Shown here: in pieces, positions 7,476 to 14,839 of the stretch
Layout: the number at the start of each line of letters is the position of its first letter
How positions within the stretch are numbered: the stretch's first letter is position 1
Assembly: GCA_030693105.1 (NCBI GenBank)
Contig: JAUYBK010000040.1
Location: forward strand, 1 to 18,565
Direction of reading: 5' to 3'
Source: Methanobacteriaceae archaeon
GTDB taxonomy: Archaea > Methanobacteriota > Methanobacteria > Methanobacteriales > Methanobacteriaceae
DNA length: 18,565 bases
Position numbers and translations under genes: made by a program
Notes under the pieces: model-generated
The model's database searches: none
What the model was told of the DNA's origin: nothing
The model's input: the letters and a program-made list of their open reading frames with translations, nothing else

Positions 7476-8185
7476 TGCTTATCATGAGTGCGGCTGAAGC
7501 ATTCTTAGAGGTGATAGAAGCCATATCTCCGGTTTTAATACTTTTTTTCATATTCCAGGTTTTAATATTGAAAAAAATTCCTAAAAATATAGGGGATCTT
7601 ATTTCCGGCATATTCATGACCATCATCGGGTTTTTCTTTTTCTTTTTCGGGGCAAAAATAAGTTTAATACCCATGGGGACCCAGATAGGAAGTATTTTAT
7701 CAACATTTGACTATTACTGGGTGATTATATTCGCACTTATTGTAGGGATATTTGCCATACTGGCCGAACCTGCGGTTAACGTATTTGTCTATGAAGTAGA
7801 GAAAGTATCATCTGGTTATATTAAAAAAAATATAATGATTATGAGTATTGCTCTGGGAGTGGGGGTTGCCCTTTTATTTTCCGTTTTAAGAATTTATCTT
7901 AATTTACCCTTAACCCTGATAATCATACCGGGCTATTTACTAATAATAATCTTAGCCCTGGTAAGCCCCAAGGATTTTACCCCTATTGCCTTTGATTCCG
8001 GGGCGGTGGCCACTGGCCCGGTGGTGGTTACCTTTGTGCTGCCTATCATGACCAGTTTGGCCATAGGCTTAAAGGGTGAATTTTCCGGTTTTTTAGGGCT
8101 GGGCACAGTGGGTCTGGTGGCCATGTTTCCTATAATATTCATGCTTTGCTTAGGAATTCTAATAAAAAGGAGTGAGACTAAATGA
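7472..8185 (+). CDS. DUF1538 family membrane protein (second of pair)
   Basis: A 237-residue paralogue of the preceding protein, with the same order of motifs: GAKISLIPMGTQIG, then LAEPAVNV, IPGYL and AFDSGAVATGP. About seven hydrophobic segments are visible. The ATG overlaps the previous stop (ATGA) and follows GGGGAGGG at 7463-7470; an in-frame ATG at 7484 is an alternative. Its own stop overlaps the start of the PII-like gene in the same way (8182-8185). Three genes joined by two four-base overlaps imply one transcript and coupled translation, so the two paralogues probably form a heteromeric membrane complex at fixed ratio. I recall bacterial members carrying two copies of the domain in one chain, which fits, but I could not check this. 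Confidence 0.82.
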   Translation: MMLIMSAAEAFLEVIEAISPVLILFFIFQVLILKKIPKNIGDLISGIFMTIIGFFFFFFGAKISLIPMGTQIGSILSTFDYYWVIIFALIVGIFAILAEPAVNVFVYEVEKVSSGYIKKNIMIMSIALGVGVALLFSVLRIYLNLPLTLIIIPGYLLIIILALVSPKDFTPIAFDSGAVATGPVVVTFVLPIMTSLAIGLKGEFSGFLGLGTVGLVAMFPIIFMLCLGILIKRSETK

Positions 8186-8517
8186 TAGCAAATTCTTGTT
8201 CTGAGTTTAAATTAATATACGTTGTTGTGGAAGCTGGACATGGAAGTTTTATTATGAACTCTGCTCGTGAAGCAGGTGCAGAAGGAGGGACCACATACTT
8301 TGCCCGGGGAACCAGTATACATGAACATGGTAAATTTTTAGGTGTACCTATTGAACCGGAAAAAGAAGTGGTAATGATTATAATTAAAGATTCTATGGCA
8401 GACCAAGTTTTCGATTATGTGGTTAAAAAAGGTGAACTGGATACTCCTGGAAAAGGGGTGGCATTTATTCTGGATTTATCCCGGGTAGCCGGCATCTGTC
8501 ATTTATTAGATGAATAG
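8182..8517 (+). CDS. PII-like signalling protein of the DUF1538 operon
   Basis: A 111-residue protein with the PII ferredoxin-like fold pattern: strand FKLIYVVVEAG (9-19), helix and GAEGGTTYFARGT (32-44) leading into the T-loop, strand EVVMIIIKD (62-70), helix SMADQVFDYVVKKGEL, then TPGKGVAFILDL (88-99), which corresponds to the nucleotide-binding region. It differs from GlnB/GlnK in the T-loop, which is short and contains HEHGK, and it lacks the usual modified Tyr context. PII proteins are trimers that bind ATP, ADP and effectors and often plug or gate a membrane protein encoded next to them, as GlnK does with AmtB. By analogy this one may gate the two DUF1538 proteins, whose genes it is coupled to by a four-base overlap. 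The effector is unknown. Confidence 0.85.
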   Translation: MIANSCSEFKLIYVVVEAGHGSFIMNSAREAGAEGGTTYFARGTSIHEHGKFLGVPIEPEKEVVMIIIKDSMADQVFDYVVKKGELDTPGKGVAFILDLSRVAGICHLLDE

Positions 8518-8743
8518 GATATCTAATAAATTTAATCTTAAATTAAGATATATAACATGTGATAAGATTCCTAAAAAGTATTTTTATTTTTATAGATCAA
8601 ATTAAACAGATATACCCATTAAAAAAATAATTTTTTAAGAAAAAAATAGAGAAAACTAAGATTTTTCTTTTAAGTTGGGTTATATTTATCCATTTATCAT
8701 GATATATAATAATTATATAACTTTAAATTAATTAAATAATATC
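8518..8743. other. AT-rich gene-free stretch with palindrome
   Basis: No coding signal. T-rich runs at 8580-8596 and 8662-8670 may terminate the DUF1538-PII transcript. TATATAAT and ATTATATA at 8703-8719 form a perfect palindrome around one central base, followed by the remnant gene at 8744. It may be part of that gene's former promoter. Confidence 0.35.
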
Positions 8744-8878
8744 ATGAATTCACCTAACAGAGAACCTAATAATCCTGTGCAGATGTCTGAAATACGGAAT
8801 TTGTATTTATTTTTTATAATCACCTTTCTTTTTTCCTGGTTTTTCTGGATACCACGAAAAAATCAGAGAAACCATTAG
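8744..8878 (+). pseudogene. N-terminal remnant of a CPBP/CAAX-type membrane protease
   Basis: A 44-residue frame with a polar start and one hydrophobic segment, LYLFFIITFLFSWFFWIP (20-37). This resembles the first helix of CPBP/CAAX-family intramembrane proteases, where an ITF.FSW..W.P pattern near the N-terminus is common. After WIP the sequence turns into RKNQRNH and stops, and none of the catalytic region (EExxxR, later His motifs) follows. The family call rests on one helix and is tentative. The break lies near 8850, where a different frame becomes coding-like. Confidence 0.45.
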
Positions 8879-8952
8879 AGATGATAGAAACCTACCTCAA
8901 AGAAAAAAAACATCAGTTAAGATTATGTTGTGGAACTGACAAGTTAGAATAA
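8853..8952 (+). pseudogene. C-terminal remnant of an unidentified protein
   Basis: In the frame ending at TAA 8950-8952 the sequence reads SEKPLEMIETYLKEKKHQ, then LRLCCGTDKLE, directly after the broken CPBP-like start. It looks like a helical protein tail joined to the preceding fragment at about 8850. I do not recognise the family, and the stretch is too short to be sure it was ever coding. Confidence 0.25.
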
Positions 8953-8976
8953 AGCTAGATTTTTTTTGTGATTCGA

Positions 8977-9390
8977 ATGGACTGGAAAATCATTGGATTA
9001 AGTAGTCTGATTAATGCTGCTATAACTATTATCCTATCTGTAATCTACCTCCCTCTACTATTTTTAGGCCCACTGGTCGGAGGATTCCTATCATCCTACC
9101 TCAGCCAGGGATATGAAGATTATGCCGAAATGGGTAAAAAAGACGGAGCCGTGGTAGGTGCACTTTCAGGAATAATCGGTGGTTTAATAATTGGTTTAAT
9201 CTTCATCCTGGGCGTTGGACCCATTAATGATGTTATAGGAGTATTATCCTCTCAAATAGGGACAATAACTGGCAGTATAATCATATCTGGATATATCGTA
9301 TTCCAGTTATCCATAGTTATAAGCCTCATTTTAGGGTTAGTAGGAGGACTAATCGGAGTAATCGTAAAAAATAATCCAAGTGGTAATTAA
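8977..9390 (+). CDS. Small glycine-rich membrane protein (DUF5518-like)
   Basis: A 137-residue protein from ATG 8977, chosen because GTGAT at 8968-8972 gives a good ribosome binding site; using that GTG as the start would add three residues with no site upstream. Four hydrophobic segments rich in Gly and Ile are separated by a charged loop (QGYEDYAEMGKKDGAVVGAL, about 45-64). A Gly-rich tract (GALSGIIGGLIIGL) and a final GLVGGLIGVIV recall the DUF5518 proteins common in Methanobacterium, a family of unknown function. The family call is from memory of the pattern. A T-run (8960-8967) lies just upstream, closing off the broken genes before it. Confidence 0.7.
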   Translation: MDWKIIGLSSLINAAITIILSVIYLPLLFLGPLVGGFLSSYLSQGYEDYAEMGKKDGAVVGALSGIIGGLIIGLIFILGVGPINDVIGVLSSQIGTITGSIIISGYIVFQLSIVISLILGLVGGLIGVIVKNNPSGN

Positions 9391-9444
9391 AAAAGGTAAC
9401 GGTTTATAACAATTTTTTTAATAGATTATGGATGGGTCACGTTT

Positions 9445-9733
9445 TTAGTGCTTACATTGTCGCTGTTGTTTTTCAAGTATCCATCCCATCTGATAACTGG
9501 ATGTTGCTGATAAATCAATATAACATGTGAAATAATCATCCTTTAACTCATTTTTTTATTTTTTTAAGTAAAACCGTCTTTCCAATTCCCCTTATACCTG
9601 AAATCATGATGGTTGGAGAAGAAACCTTAGCAGTGGACTCTAATAATGTTTTTAATATGGTTAGTTCCTGTTCTCTATTGTAAAACTGCTCATCGGTTAA
9701 TTCTGCATCAGTTCCCCCGGCAATATCTTCCAT
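9445..9733 (-). pseudogene. Frameshifted N-terminal remnant of an archaeal AAA-type ATPase
   Basis: From ATG 9733 the minus strand reads FYNREQELTILKTLLES and MISGIRGIGKTVLLKKIKK, that is the N-terminus and Walker A (GIRGIGKT) of the archaeal ATPase group with an NREKEL motif. The frame stops at 9548 after 61 residues. One base less in the A-tract complementary to 9551-9557 restores a frame that reads NELKDDYFTCYIDLSATSSY then QMGWILE, the next strand of such ATPases, and ends at 9445. Only about 95 of the usual 350 or more residues remain, so Walker B and everything after it are lost. The gene is dead regardless of whether the homopolymer shift is a sequence error. Confidence 0.7.
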
Positions 9734-9763
9734 TTTTTCCCTCAGCTAAAATTAATGCTTTTT

Positions 9764-9861
9764 ACAATACCTATTCTTTGTATTGTACTTGACAATACAT
9801 AATTCGAATCATAATATTAATTGTACTTATTCTTTTCACAATATAATGTTCTTCACAATAC
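9764..9861. promoter_or_regulatory. Cluster of ACAATAC repeats upstream of the ATPase remnant
   Basis: ACAATAC occurs at 9764-9770, 9792-9798 and 9855-9861, in inverted form (GTATTGT) at 9780-9786, and with one change (ACAATAT) at 9838-9844. The first two opposed copies form a perfect inverted repeat with a 9-base spacer. An ATTCGAAT palindrome lies at 9802-9809. Five copies of a 7-mer within 98 bases, close to the start of the minus-strand ATPase, suggest an operator array or iteron-like binding region left from the same element. Confidence 0.5.
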
Positions 9862-10024
9862 AATTATCACGAATTTTTTAAAATCAGCAACATGACTAAG
9901 AAATAACTCCTTTTTTCTTCATCAATACTGTAGATATGAATTAAACTTAAAAGATGGGTTTGAAGGGAAAAATTTAAAAAATACCTAAAAGAAATATCCC
10001 TTCGATGTAGCGGAGAATGAGAAA

Positions 10025-10390
10025 ATGGAAAAAAGTGAAGAAAGTCAAGAAAAATCACCAATTGGAGAACTAGATGTATGGGTATTGAAACCTAAAGACG
10101 AAACTGACCCCGGGACAGTAGTAACTATTCAAATAGAATTAGATAAACCCCTAACCCCGGAATCAATTCTCCAATACGTGGGCACCTTTCTAGAAGTAGA
10201 TGGCATGGAATTTGAAGTAATGAAATCCCCTAATGAACACCTAGTGATAGCACCTGAAAAAGCAATCAAAGAACTCGAAAAAAGTTGCTTTAAACTTAAC
10301 ATAAAATTAGATCAATTTAACGTTATATTAATGCCGCTAGAAAATTTTGATGACGCCATAGAAGATTATAAGGATAGGAAGAACATCTAA
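10025..10390 (+). CDS. Hypothetical protein, 121 residues
   Basis: An acidic, soluble protein preceded by GGAG at about 10011 and an AT-rich TTTAAAAAATA stretch (9974-9984) suitable as a TATA box. The first 12 residues are charged and probably flexible. The remainder alternates strands and helices (WVLKPKD, VVTIQIELD, PESILQYVGTFLEV, EFEVMKSP, HLVIAPEKAIKELEKSC, FNVILMPLENFDDAIEDY). There are no membrane segments and no known motif, and I do not recognise it. It stands alone and converges with the small minus-strand membrane gene at 10415-10576. Confidence 0.7.
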   Translation: MEKSEESQEKSPIGELDVWVLKPKDETDPGTVVTIQIELDKPLTPESILQYVGTFLEVDGMEFEVMKSPNEHLVIAPEKAIKELEKSCFKLNIKLDQFNVILMPLENFDDAIEDYKDRKNI

Positions 10391-10414
10391 ATGCTAATTT
10401 TGTAAACACCCTCA

Positions 10415-10576
10415 TTATTTTCCAATGTGCTGTGAATCGGTAATTAAGATTATTCCGATTCCCAGGCAAATAAATCCTCCAGGTATAAATCTATCCAACA
10501 ATAAACTACCGATTAGGATTATAACGCCTAATAGGCAAAATATAACTCCCAATACCAATTTCAACCCACTATCCAT
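10415..10576 (-). CDS. 53-residue membrane protein, two predicted helices
   Basis: A minus-strand frame starting at ATG 10576, ending in TAA at 10415-10417. The product has two clean hydrophobic segments, LVLGVIFCLLGVIILIGSLL (7-26) and FIPGGFICLGIGIILI (30-45), joined by a short DRFIPGG turn and ending in a polar tail. Codon choice and the two-helix hairpin pattern argue that it is coding, whereas the plus-strand frame across the same DNA (10425-10703) gives an Asn- and Pro-rich unlikely protein. No clear ribosome binding site precedes the ATG, so it may be leaderless or weakly translated. Function unknown. Confidence 0.6.
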   Translation of the reverse strand: MDSGLKLVLGVIFCLLGVIILIGSLLLDRFIPGGFICLGIGIILITDSQHIGK

Positions 10577-10739
10577 AACTATATTATTTAGATTATTTCA
10601 TTTCTATTTTTGTGTACTGCCACAAACTGGTCTCTTCTGTTTTGAAATTGGCTGTAATCTTTCGTTAACCGAGCGCTCCTTAAAAGAAAGAATATTTGTT
10701 TAAGAACATTCCATAATTTTATTAGGATTTGAATTATTT

Positions 10740-12011
10740 ATGACATCAACCTTTGAAACTTTAACGCCCCTGGCGCAAGAATTTGTAGGTCAAATTTTGA
10801 GATTTGATTTTACATCTGCTACCGCTAAATTTGATGACCAGATGAAAGCGGCCTTAAGTGAAACAGAGTTGCAGGATTCCTGGCTGAATTTGATTAAAGA
10901 GACAGGGACTCTACTACAAATGGATGTGGAACACACCCAGGAAGTGGAAAATTACTGGATTGTAGTGATAAGATGCCATTTTCAGCAAACTATAATTGAT
11001 GTGCAGGTGGTATTCAATGACCATGAACAAATCAGTGGTTTAAACTTCACCCCCACCCAGATGGAGTACCATCCACCGGCTTATGTAAACGAAGCCGCCT
11101 TTCAAGAGGTGGAGGTGACCATTGGTGAGGGAATATGGGCCCTGCCCGGGACATTGACCCTACCTGATAGTCCTACTCCTTTCCCCGGAGTGGTTTTGGT
11201 GCATGGTTCCGGCCCTAATGACCGGGATGAGACCATTGGGCCTAACAAAACCTTCCGGGATCTGGCCTGGGGTTTAGCATCAAAGGGTATTGCGGTTTTA
11301 AGGTACGATAAGCGCACCTATACCCACTCCCAACAGTTCACACCAGAAGTGGTGAACAAACTGACGGCTAAAGAAGAGGTTCTGGACGATGCACTTCTAG
11401 CTATTGATCTTATGCGGCAGCGAACGGAAGTAGATCCTAAATGTGTTTTCATACTGGGCCACAGCCTGGGCGCCACCCTTGCTCCCCGCCTAGGTCAGAT
11501 GGATCCGGAACTGGCCGGGATAATAATCATGGCCGGGATAACCCGCTCCCTGGAGGACACCATCCTGGACCAGTTCACCTACCTCTACCACTTATCTGGA
11601 GAGATAACTGACCAGCAGAAGGCGGAGCTGGCGGATTTACAGGTGAAGGTGGATAAAGTGAAAGGTCTTGAAAGTTCAGACCATATTTCATCACAGGAAT
11701 TACCCCTGGGAATATCCGTAGCTTACTGGCAGGATTTACGTGAACACAACGTGGTGGATGTGGCTAAAACGTTAAAGATGCCTATATTAGTTCTGCAAGG
11801 GGGACGTGACTACCAGGTCCTGGCAGCGGTGGACTTCCAGGGATGGAAGGATGCCCTGGAAGACAGAGATAATGCTACTTTCCAACTTTTCCCCGAGTTA
11901 AACCATCTATTTATTGAAGGGGAAGGTAAATCAACTCCCCAGGAATATTTAGTAGAGGGCCATGTTCAGGAGGAGGTCATAAAGACCATTGTCCAGTGGA
12001 TAAAAGGTTGA
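10740..12011 (+). CDS. Alpha/beta hydrolase with N-terminal DUF3887-like domain
   Basis: A 423-residue soluble protein. Residues 1-110 form a separate alpha+beta domain (SATAKFDDQMKAALSETELQ, then W-rich strands) resembling the DUF3887 domain often found before hydrolases. Residues 120-423 are an alpha/beta hydrolase: oxyanion region HGSGPNDRD (155-163), nucleophile elbow GHSLGA with S242, acid D357 in GGRD, and His H389 in LNHLF. All three catalytic residues are present, so it is probably active as an esterase or peptidase-like hydrolase. No signal peptide is visible. The DNA is less AT-rich than the neighbouring genes. It stands alone and the substrate is unknown. Confidence 0.88.
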   Translation: MTSTFETLTPLAQEFVGQILRFDFTSATAKFDDQMKAALSETELQDSWLNLIKETGTLLQMDVEHTQEVENYWIVVIRCHFQQTIIDVQVVFNDHEQISGLNFTPTQMEYHPPAYVNEAAFQEVEVTIGEGIWALPGTLTLPDSPTPFPGVVLVHGSGPNDRDETIGPNKTFRDLAWGLASKGIAVLRYDKRTYTHSQQFTPEVVNKLTAKEEVLDDALLAIDLMRQRTEVDPKCVFILGHSLGATLAPRLGQMDPELAGIIIMAGITRSLEDTILDQFTYLYHLSGEITDQQKAELADLQVKVDKVKGLESSDHISSQELPLGISVAYWQDLREHNVVDVAKTLKMPILVLQGGRDYQVLAAVDFQGWKDALEDRDNATFQLFPELNHLFIEGEGKSTPQEYLVEGHVQEEVIKTIVQWIKG

Positions 12012-12111
12012 ATTTACTTCAGTGCCATGGAAGTCCTTTCCATTCTATGCAGATAAATAGGGTCCATGAACCACCCATAAGGATAATGATTGGTCAATTA
12101 AAAATAGGGCG

Positions 12112-12420
12112 TTGAATAGGGAATCTTTCATAGAAAAATGTTTTATTCATTTCAGTAGTGATCTAATAATCTGTGAAACCCTGGATTATATGGTAGAAAT
12201 TTCTGATGAAACAGGTCAAAATGTTTGTAAATTTGAAGATGATAAAATTGAAGTTACTATAGTCCTCAAAAAAGATTATTCCGATGTGGGAGTTAAACTT
12301 AGACCTTCAAAAATCCTCAAAGACATAGAAGACGCATTAGAGGTGGTGACCAAAACTGATGAGTTTAAGGATCTGGTTGATAGCTACGGATATCTCAATG
12401 TGGATCACATTGAAGGTTAA
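12112..12420 (+). CDS. Hypothetical protein, 102 residues
   Basis: An acidic soluble protein translated from TTG at 12112, the only plausible early start in the frame; AGGGC just upstream is a weak ribosome binding site. Predicted elements are a short helix (ESFIEKCFIHF), strands around YMVEISDE and IEVTIVLKK, and a helix SKILKDIEDALEVVTKTDEF. It has no membrane segment and no motif that I recognise. It is followed by a T-run at 12536-12544 and faces the convergent pseudomurein-binding gene. Confidence 0.65.
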   Translation: MNRESFIEKCFIHFSSDLIICETLDYMVEISDETGQNVCKFEDDKIEVTIVLKKDYSDVGVKLRPSKILKDIEDALEVVTKTDEFKDLVDSYGYLNVDHIEG

Positions 12421-12535
12421 CTCCATATCCTTTTCAATTTAAAGGATCCACTCCGAATTAAAAGTTTTAGGGTAGTTGAAGTAGAAATTCCTCTAGAGAT
12501 TATACCAGAAACTCTAATTTACAAATCATTTCATC

Positions 12536-12544
12536 TTTTTTTTT
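12536..12544 (+). terminator. Oligo-T terminator between convergent genes
   Basis: Nine T residues in a row one base before the end of the minus-strand gene (12546), pointing in the sense of the 102-residue gene that ends at 12420. Confidence 0.5.
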
Positions 12545-12545
12545 A

Positions 12546-13031
12546 TCAGACTTGTTCTATGGTGTCATCTTCTTCTAGAAAACCGATGTTTATATGGGAC
12601 GGTGTCATATGGTAACTTCCCATAAAAGCATAGATCCGGGCGTATATATATATTAACATTTCGTAAGGTATTTTACCCAGGGAGCTGTTTGCATAATTAG
12701 GTGCTTTTCCATTTGCTTCAATGTAATTTCTAATATTTTCAGCCATCAAGCGGTAATCAGATTCTAAAATCTGGCCAGATACCCAGTGATCTAAGGGTGA
12801 AGAAGGAGGATTTACATTTCTGATTTCACCATCAAAACTATTGACACCAAGATGGGCGGTTGCTAAGTACAGGAATTGAGGCATGGTTATTTTTTTTACC
12901 ACAACGTTACGGTCATACAAATTATCGTAACATAGACAGTTTACATATTTTGGTAATCTTCCCTTTGATTTCATGAATCCTTTAACTTGTTCACCTGCTT
13001 CTTCCATATGAGCTATTACAATGTACATCAT
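12546..13031 (-). CDS. Pseudomurein-binding repeat protein
   Basis: A 161-residue protein with two pseudomurein-binding repeats (PMBR family). Repeat 1 at about 10-58 has GRLPKYVN and ITMPQFLYLATAHLG; repeat 2 at about 88-135 has NIRNYIEANGKAPNYA and IPYEMLIYIYARIYAF. Each follows the helix, (G)xxPxYV, xMPxFLYL pattern. Such repeats anchor surface proteins and phage endoisopeptidases to the pseudomurein wall of Methanobacteriales. Oddly, no signal peptide is seen: the N-terminus MMYIVIAHMEEAG is too short and enters the first repeat at once, and no catalytic domain follows. GGGGG lies three bases before the first ATG, supporting this start. It could be a remnant of a larger surface protein, an intracellular form, or an exported protein using another route. 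Confidence 0.8.
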   Translation of the reverse strand: MMYIVIAHMEEAGEQVKGFMKSKGRLPKYVNCLCYDNLYDRNVVVKKITMPQFLYLATAHLGVNSFDGEIRNVNPPSSPLDHWVSGQILESDYRLMAENIRNYIEANGKAPNYANSSLGKIPYEMLIYIYARIYAFMGSYHMTPSHINIGFLEEDDTIEQV

Positions 13032-13106
13032 CTAACCCCCGGTAAAGATTGAATAATAATATATATCTCTTAAGTGTTAAAATGTGGGTCCATCATTACC
13101 ATAATC

Positions 13107-14828
13107 TTAATATTTTAAGGTGGCGTAGAATCCGTCGGTATCCGCATATAATACTCTATAGCCGTGTTTTTCAGCGTCTTCCATTGTTTTTTTGAGATAA
13201 TCTCTTCCCCATGCGGTGATAGCCTCGGAGGCTTCGATACTGTACCAGCGGTAGGTGCTGTGATTGAACAGTCCATAAATGGTGCTGATAAACGTTTTAA
13301 GAGCCTGCTGTCTGAAATTTAGGATCTGGCGTTCTGCTGGATCGGTGGTTTCTTTCATCATAGCTTTGATCCTTATCCGGTCCTTTAGAATCTGGTCTGT
13401 GACCATGGGAATAAACCCTACCGGTTCTTTCATGAATCGGTATCCGAATTCCGGTGCTACATGGCATTCTTCATTTTCATCTTCGGTTAAGGTGTCCGGG
13501 GAGATGTTTTTGGCTACTATGATGCTGGGATACAGGCTGCGGAAGTCGAAGTAGAAAATATTCTCGTGTAAGCCTGGAACTGGCTCTTCTACGTATCCCC
13601 CCACTACATCCCGCAGATATGTTCCGGACTTGTTGGGCACCACGTATCCGTATTGGTAGGCTTTCCTCATTAAAAGGTACTCCACCTGGTATCCGCTGCC
13701 CCGCCGGGTCACGTCAAATAGGGATTGGCCCACCAGCCGGGCAATTTCCATAACTAGTGGCAGCAGTTTCTCTCCAATTTGACTGATGGCCCGGGTATCT
13801 TCCAGGGAATATCGGAGGAGTTTCTCCATCCCGGCATCACCCCCGTAGGTGGGTAGCTGATCCAGGGGGATATCCATCTTCTCTTCTTTTAAAAGTTCCT
13901 GATAGACGCTTTGGAGGGTGTGTTCTGTTAACTGCAGATGGCGGCGCGCCACTCGGTAGAGATCAATATGGACCCGCCCCTTGATGGCTGCCGATTTTTT
14001 AGGGAGGGTCGTAAATTTAAGTGGGGACCCGTCCATTCCCAGATGGAGTGCTACTCCTAACAGATCCGCTCGGCCCTGCAGGTAGGGGAAGTCATATTTG
14101 TCGCTGTTGTAGCCGGTGATTAAGTCGGGATTCATGGATTTAATGGTCTTTACAAATTTCTCTAATAATTCCTTCTCCGTGGGGACGGTCTCTACAAAAT
14201 CAGATGATGAACTGGTGGTGGAGAATATTTTCTGGAAGCCCTGGTTACTGGAGAAGCCAATGAGGATAACCGGATCAGTTCTTACCCGGGGCCTGTCCTG
14301 TGAAGAGGTGGTTTCGATCTTAAAACTTAAGATGTTAAGCTGTGGTAAACCGGATTTAACTGGCCGGGGTCTTTTTCGTATTTCCATTAGACAGGTTTCA
14401 TTGCTCTTCAATACTTTCCCCTGCACCTCTACTTCGGATAGGGGGAATAATCCTTTATCGATGAGGTATCTCTGGGGAAATGGGATATCATATTCCCGGA
14501 CGGCCTGGACCGATTTTAAGTTCTGTATTTGCTTCTTTAACTGGAGCATCTCCCGGGGATGAGTGAGGGTTAATTTAAGAAAATCCTTCAATTTTCCATC
14601 ATTATCTTTAAGGCCCATTTTTTCTATTTTCTGAACTTCAAATGGGGCCAATTCCTTTCGACACATCTCCAGGTCTTGGGGAAGCAGGTAAAGGTAGGGC
14701 TGGAAGTCATGGTCCAGGGCGATGATGGGTTTATCTTCTTCCAGGATCTTCCCGAATAAGCGTACCACTGGCCGGCCATACCGGGTTACGTAGTCCACAT
14801 CCAGTAATACGAATTTTTTAGTTTCCAT
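13107..14828 (-). CDS. Family B DNA polymerase, large subunit of a split enzyme, atypical active sites
   Basis: A polymerase of 573 residues from ATG 14828, preferred because AAGGA lies seven bases upstream; residues here are numbered from the alternative ATG at 14834. N-terminal domain 1-165, exonuclease 166-365, palm and fingers to the end. Exo I reads LSFKIE (169-174): K172 replaces the catalytic Asp. Exo II (YNSDKYDFP, 242-250) and Exo III (YSLED, 342-346) are normal. Motif A is DFRSLYPSI (430-438). Motif B is KTFISTIYG (513-521), with S517 for the usual Asn. Motif C YADTDG (563-568) is intact. The chain ends seven residues after motif C; the thumb would come from a second gene, as in Methanothermobacter PolB1/PolB2. 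Polymerisation is probably retained and proofreading probably lost. It is the last gene of a three-gene operon. Confidence 0.88.
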   Translation of the reverse strand: METKKFVLLDVDYVTRYGRPVVRLFGKILEEDKPIIALDHDFQPYLYLLPQDLEMCRKELAPFEVQKIEKMGLKDNDGKLKDFLKLTLTHPREMLQLKKQIQNLKSVQAVREYDIPFPQRYLIDKGLFPLSEVEVQGKVLKSNETCLMEIRKRPRPVKSGLPQLNILSFKIETTSSQDRPRVRTDPVILIGFSSNQGFQKIFSTTSSSSDFVETVPTEKELLEKFVKTIKSMNPDLITGYNSDKYDFPYLQGRADLLGVALHLGMDGSPLKFTTLPKKSAAIKGRVHIDLYRVARRHLQLTEHTLQSVYQELLKEEKMDIPLDQLPTYGGDAGMEKLLRYSLEDTRAISQIGEKLLPLVMEIARLVGQSLFDVTRRGSGYQVEYLLMRKAYQYGYVVPNKSGTYLRDVVGGYVEEPVPGLHENIFYFDFRSLYPSIIVAKNISPDTLTEDENEECHVAPEFGYRFMKEPVGFIPMVTDQILKDRIRIKAMMKETTDPAERQILNFRQQALKTFISTIYGLFNHSTYRWYSIEASEAITAWGRDYLKKTMEDAEKHGYRVLYADTDGFYATLKY

Positions 14829-14839
14829 AAGCATATCCT

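Noticed and set aside
9764..9861. ACAATAC cluster as a CRISPR array
   Set aside because: The units are 7 bases, in both orientations, with irregular spacing and no spacer-length regularity.
10425..10703. 92-residue plus-strand frame
   Set aside because: Rich in Asn, Pro and Ile with no credible fold; the opposite strand carries a clean two-helix membrane protein (10415-10576), so this frame is its shadow.
13107..13120. Polymerase gene seen as truncated by a nonsense mutation after motif C
   Set aside because: Methanobacteriales PolB is naturally split into large and small subunits near this point, so the early stop is expected.
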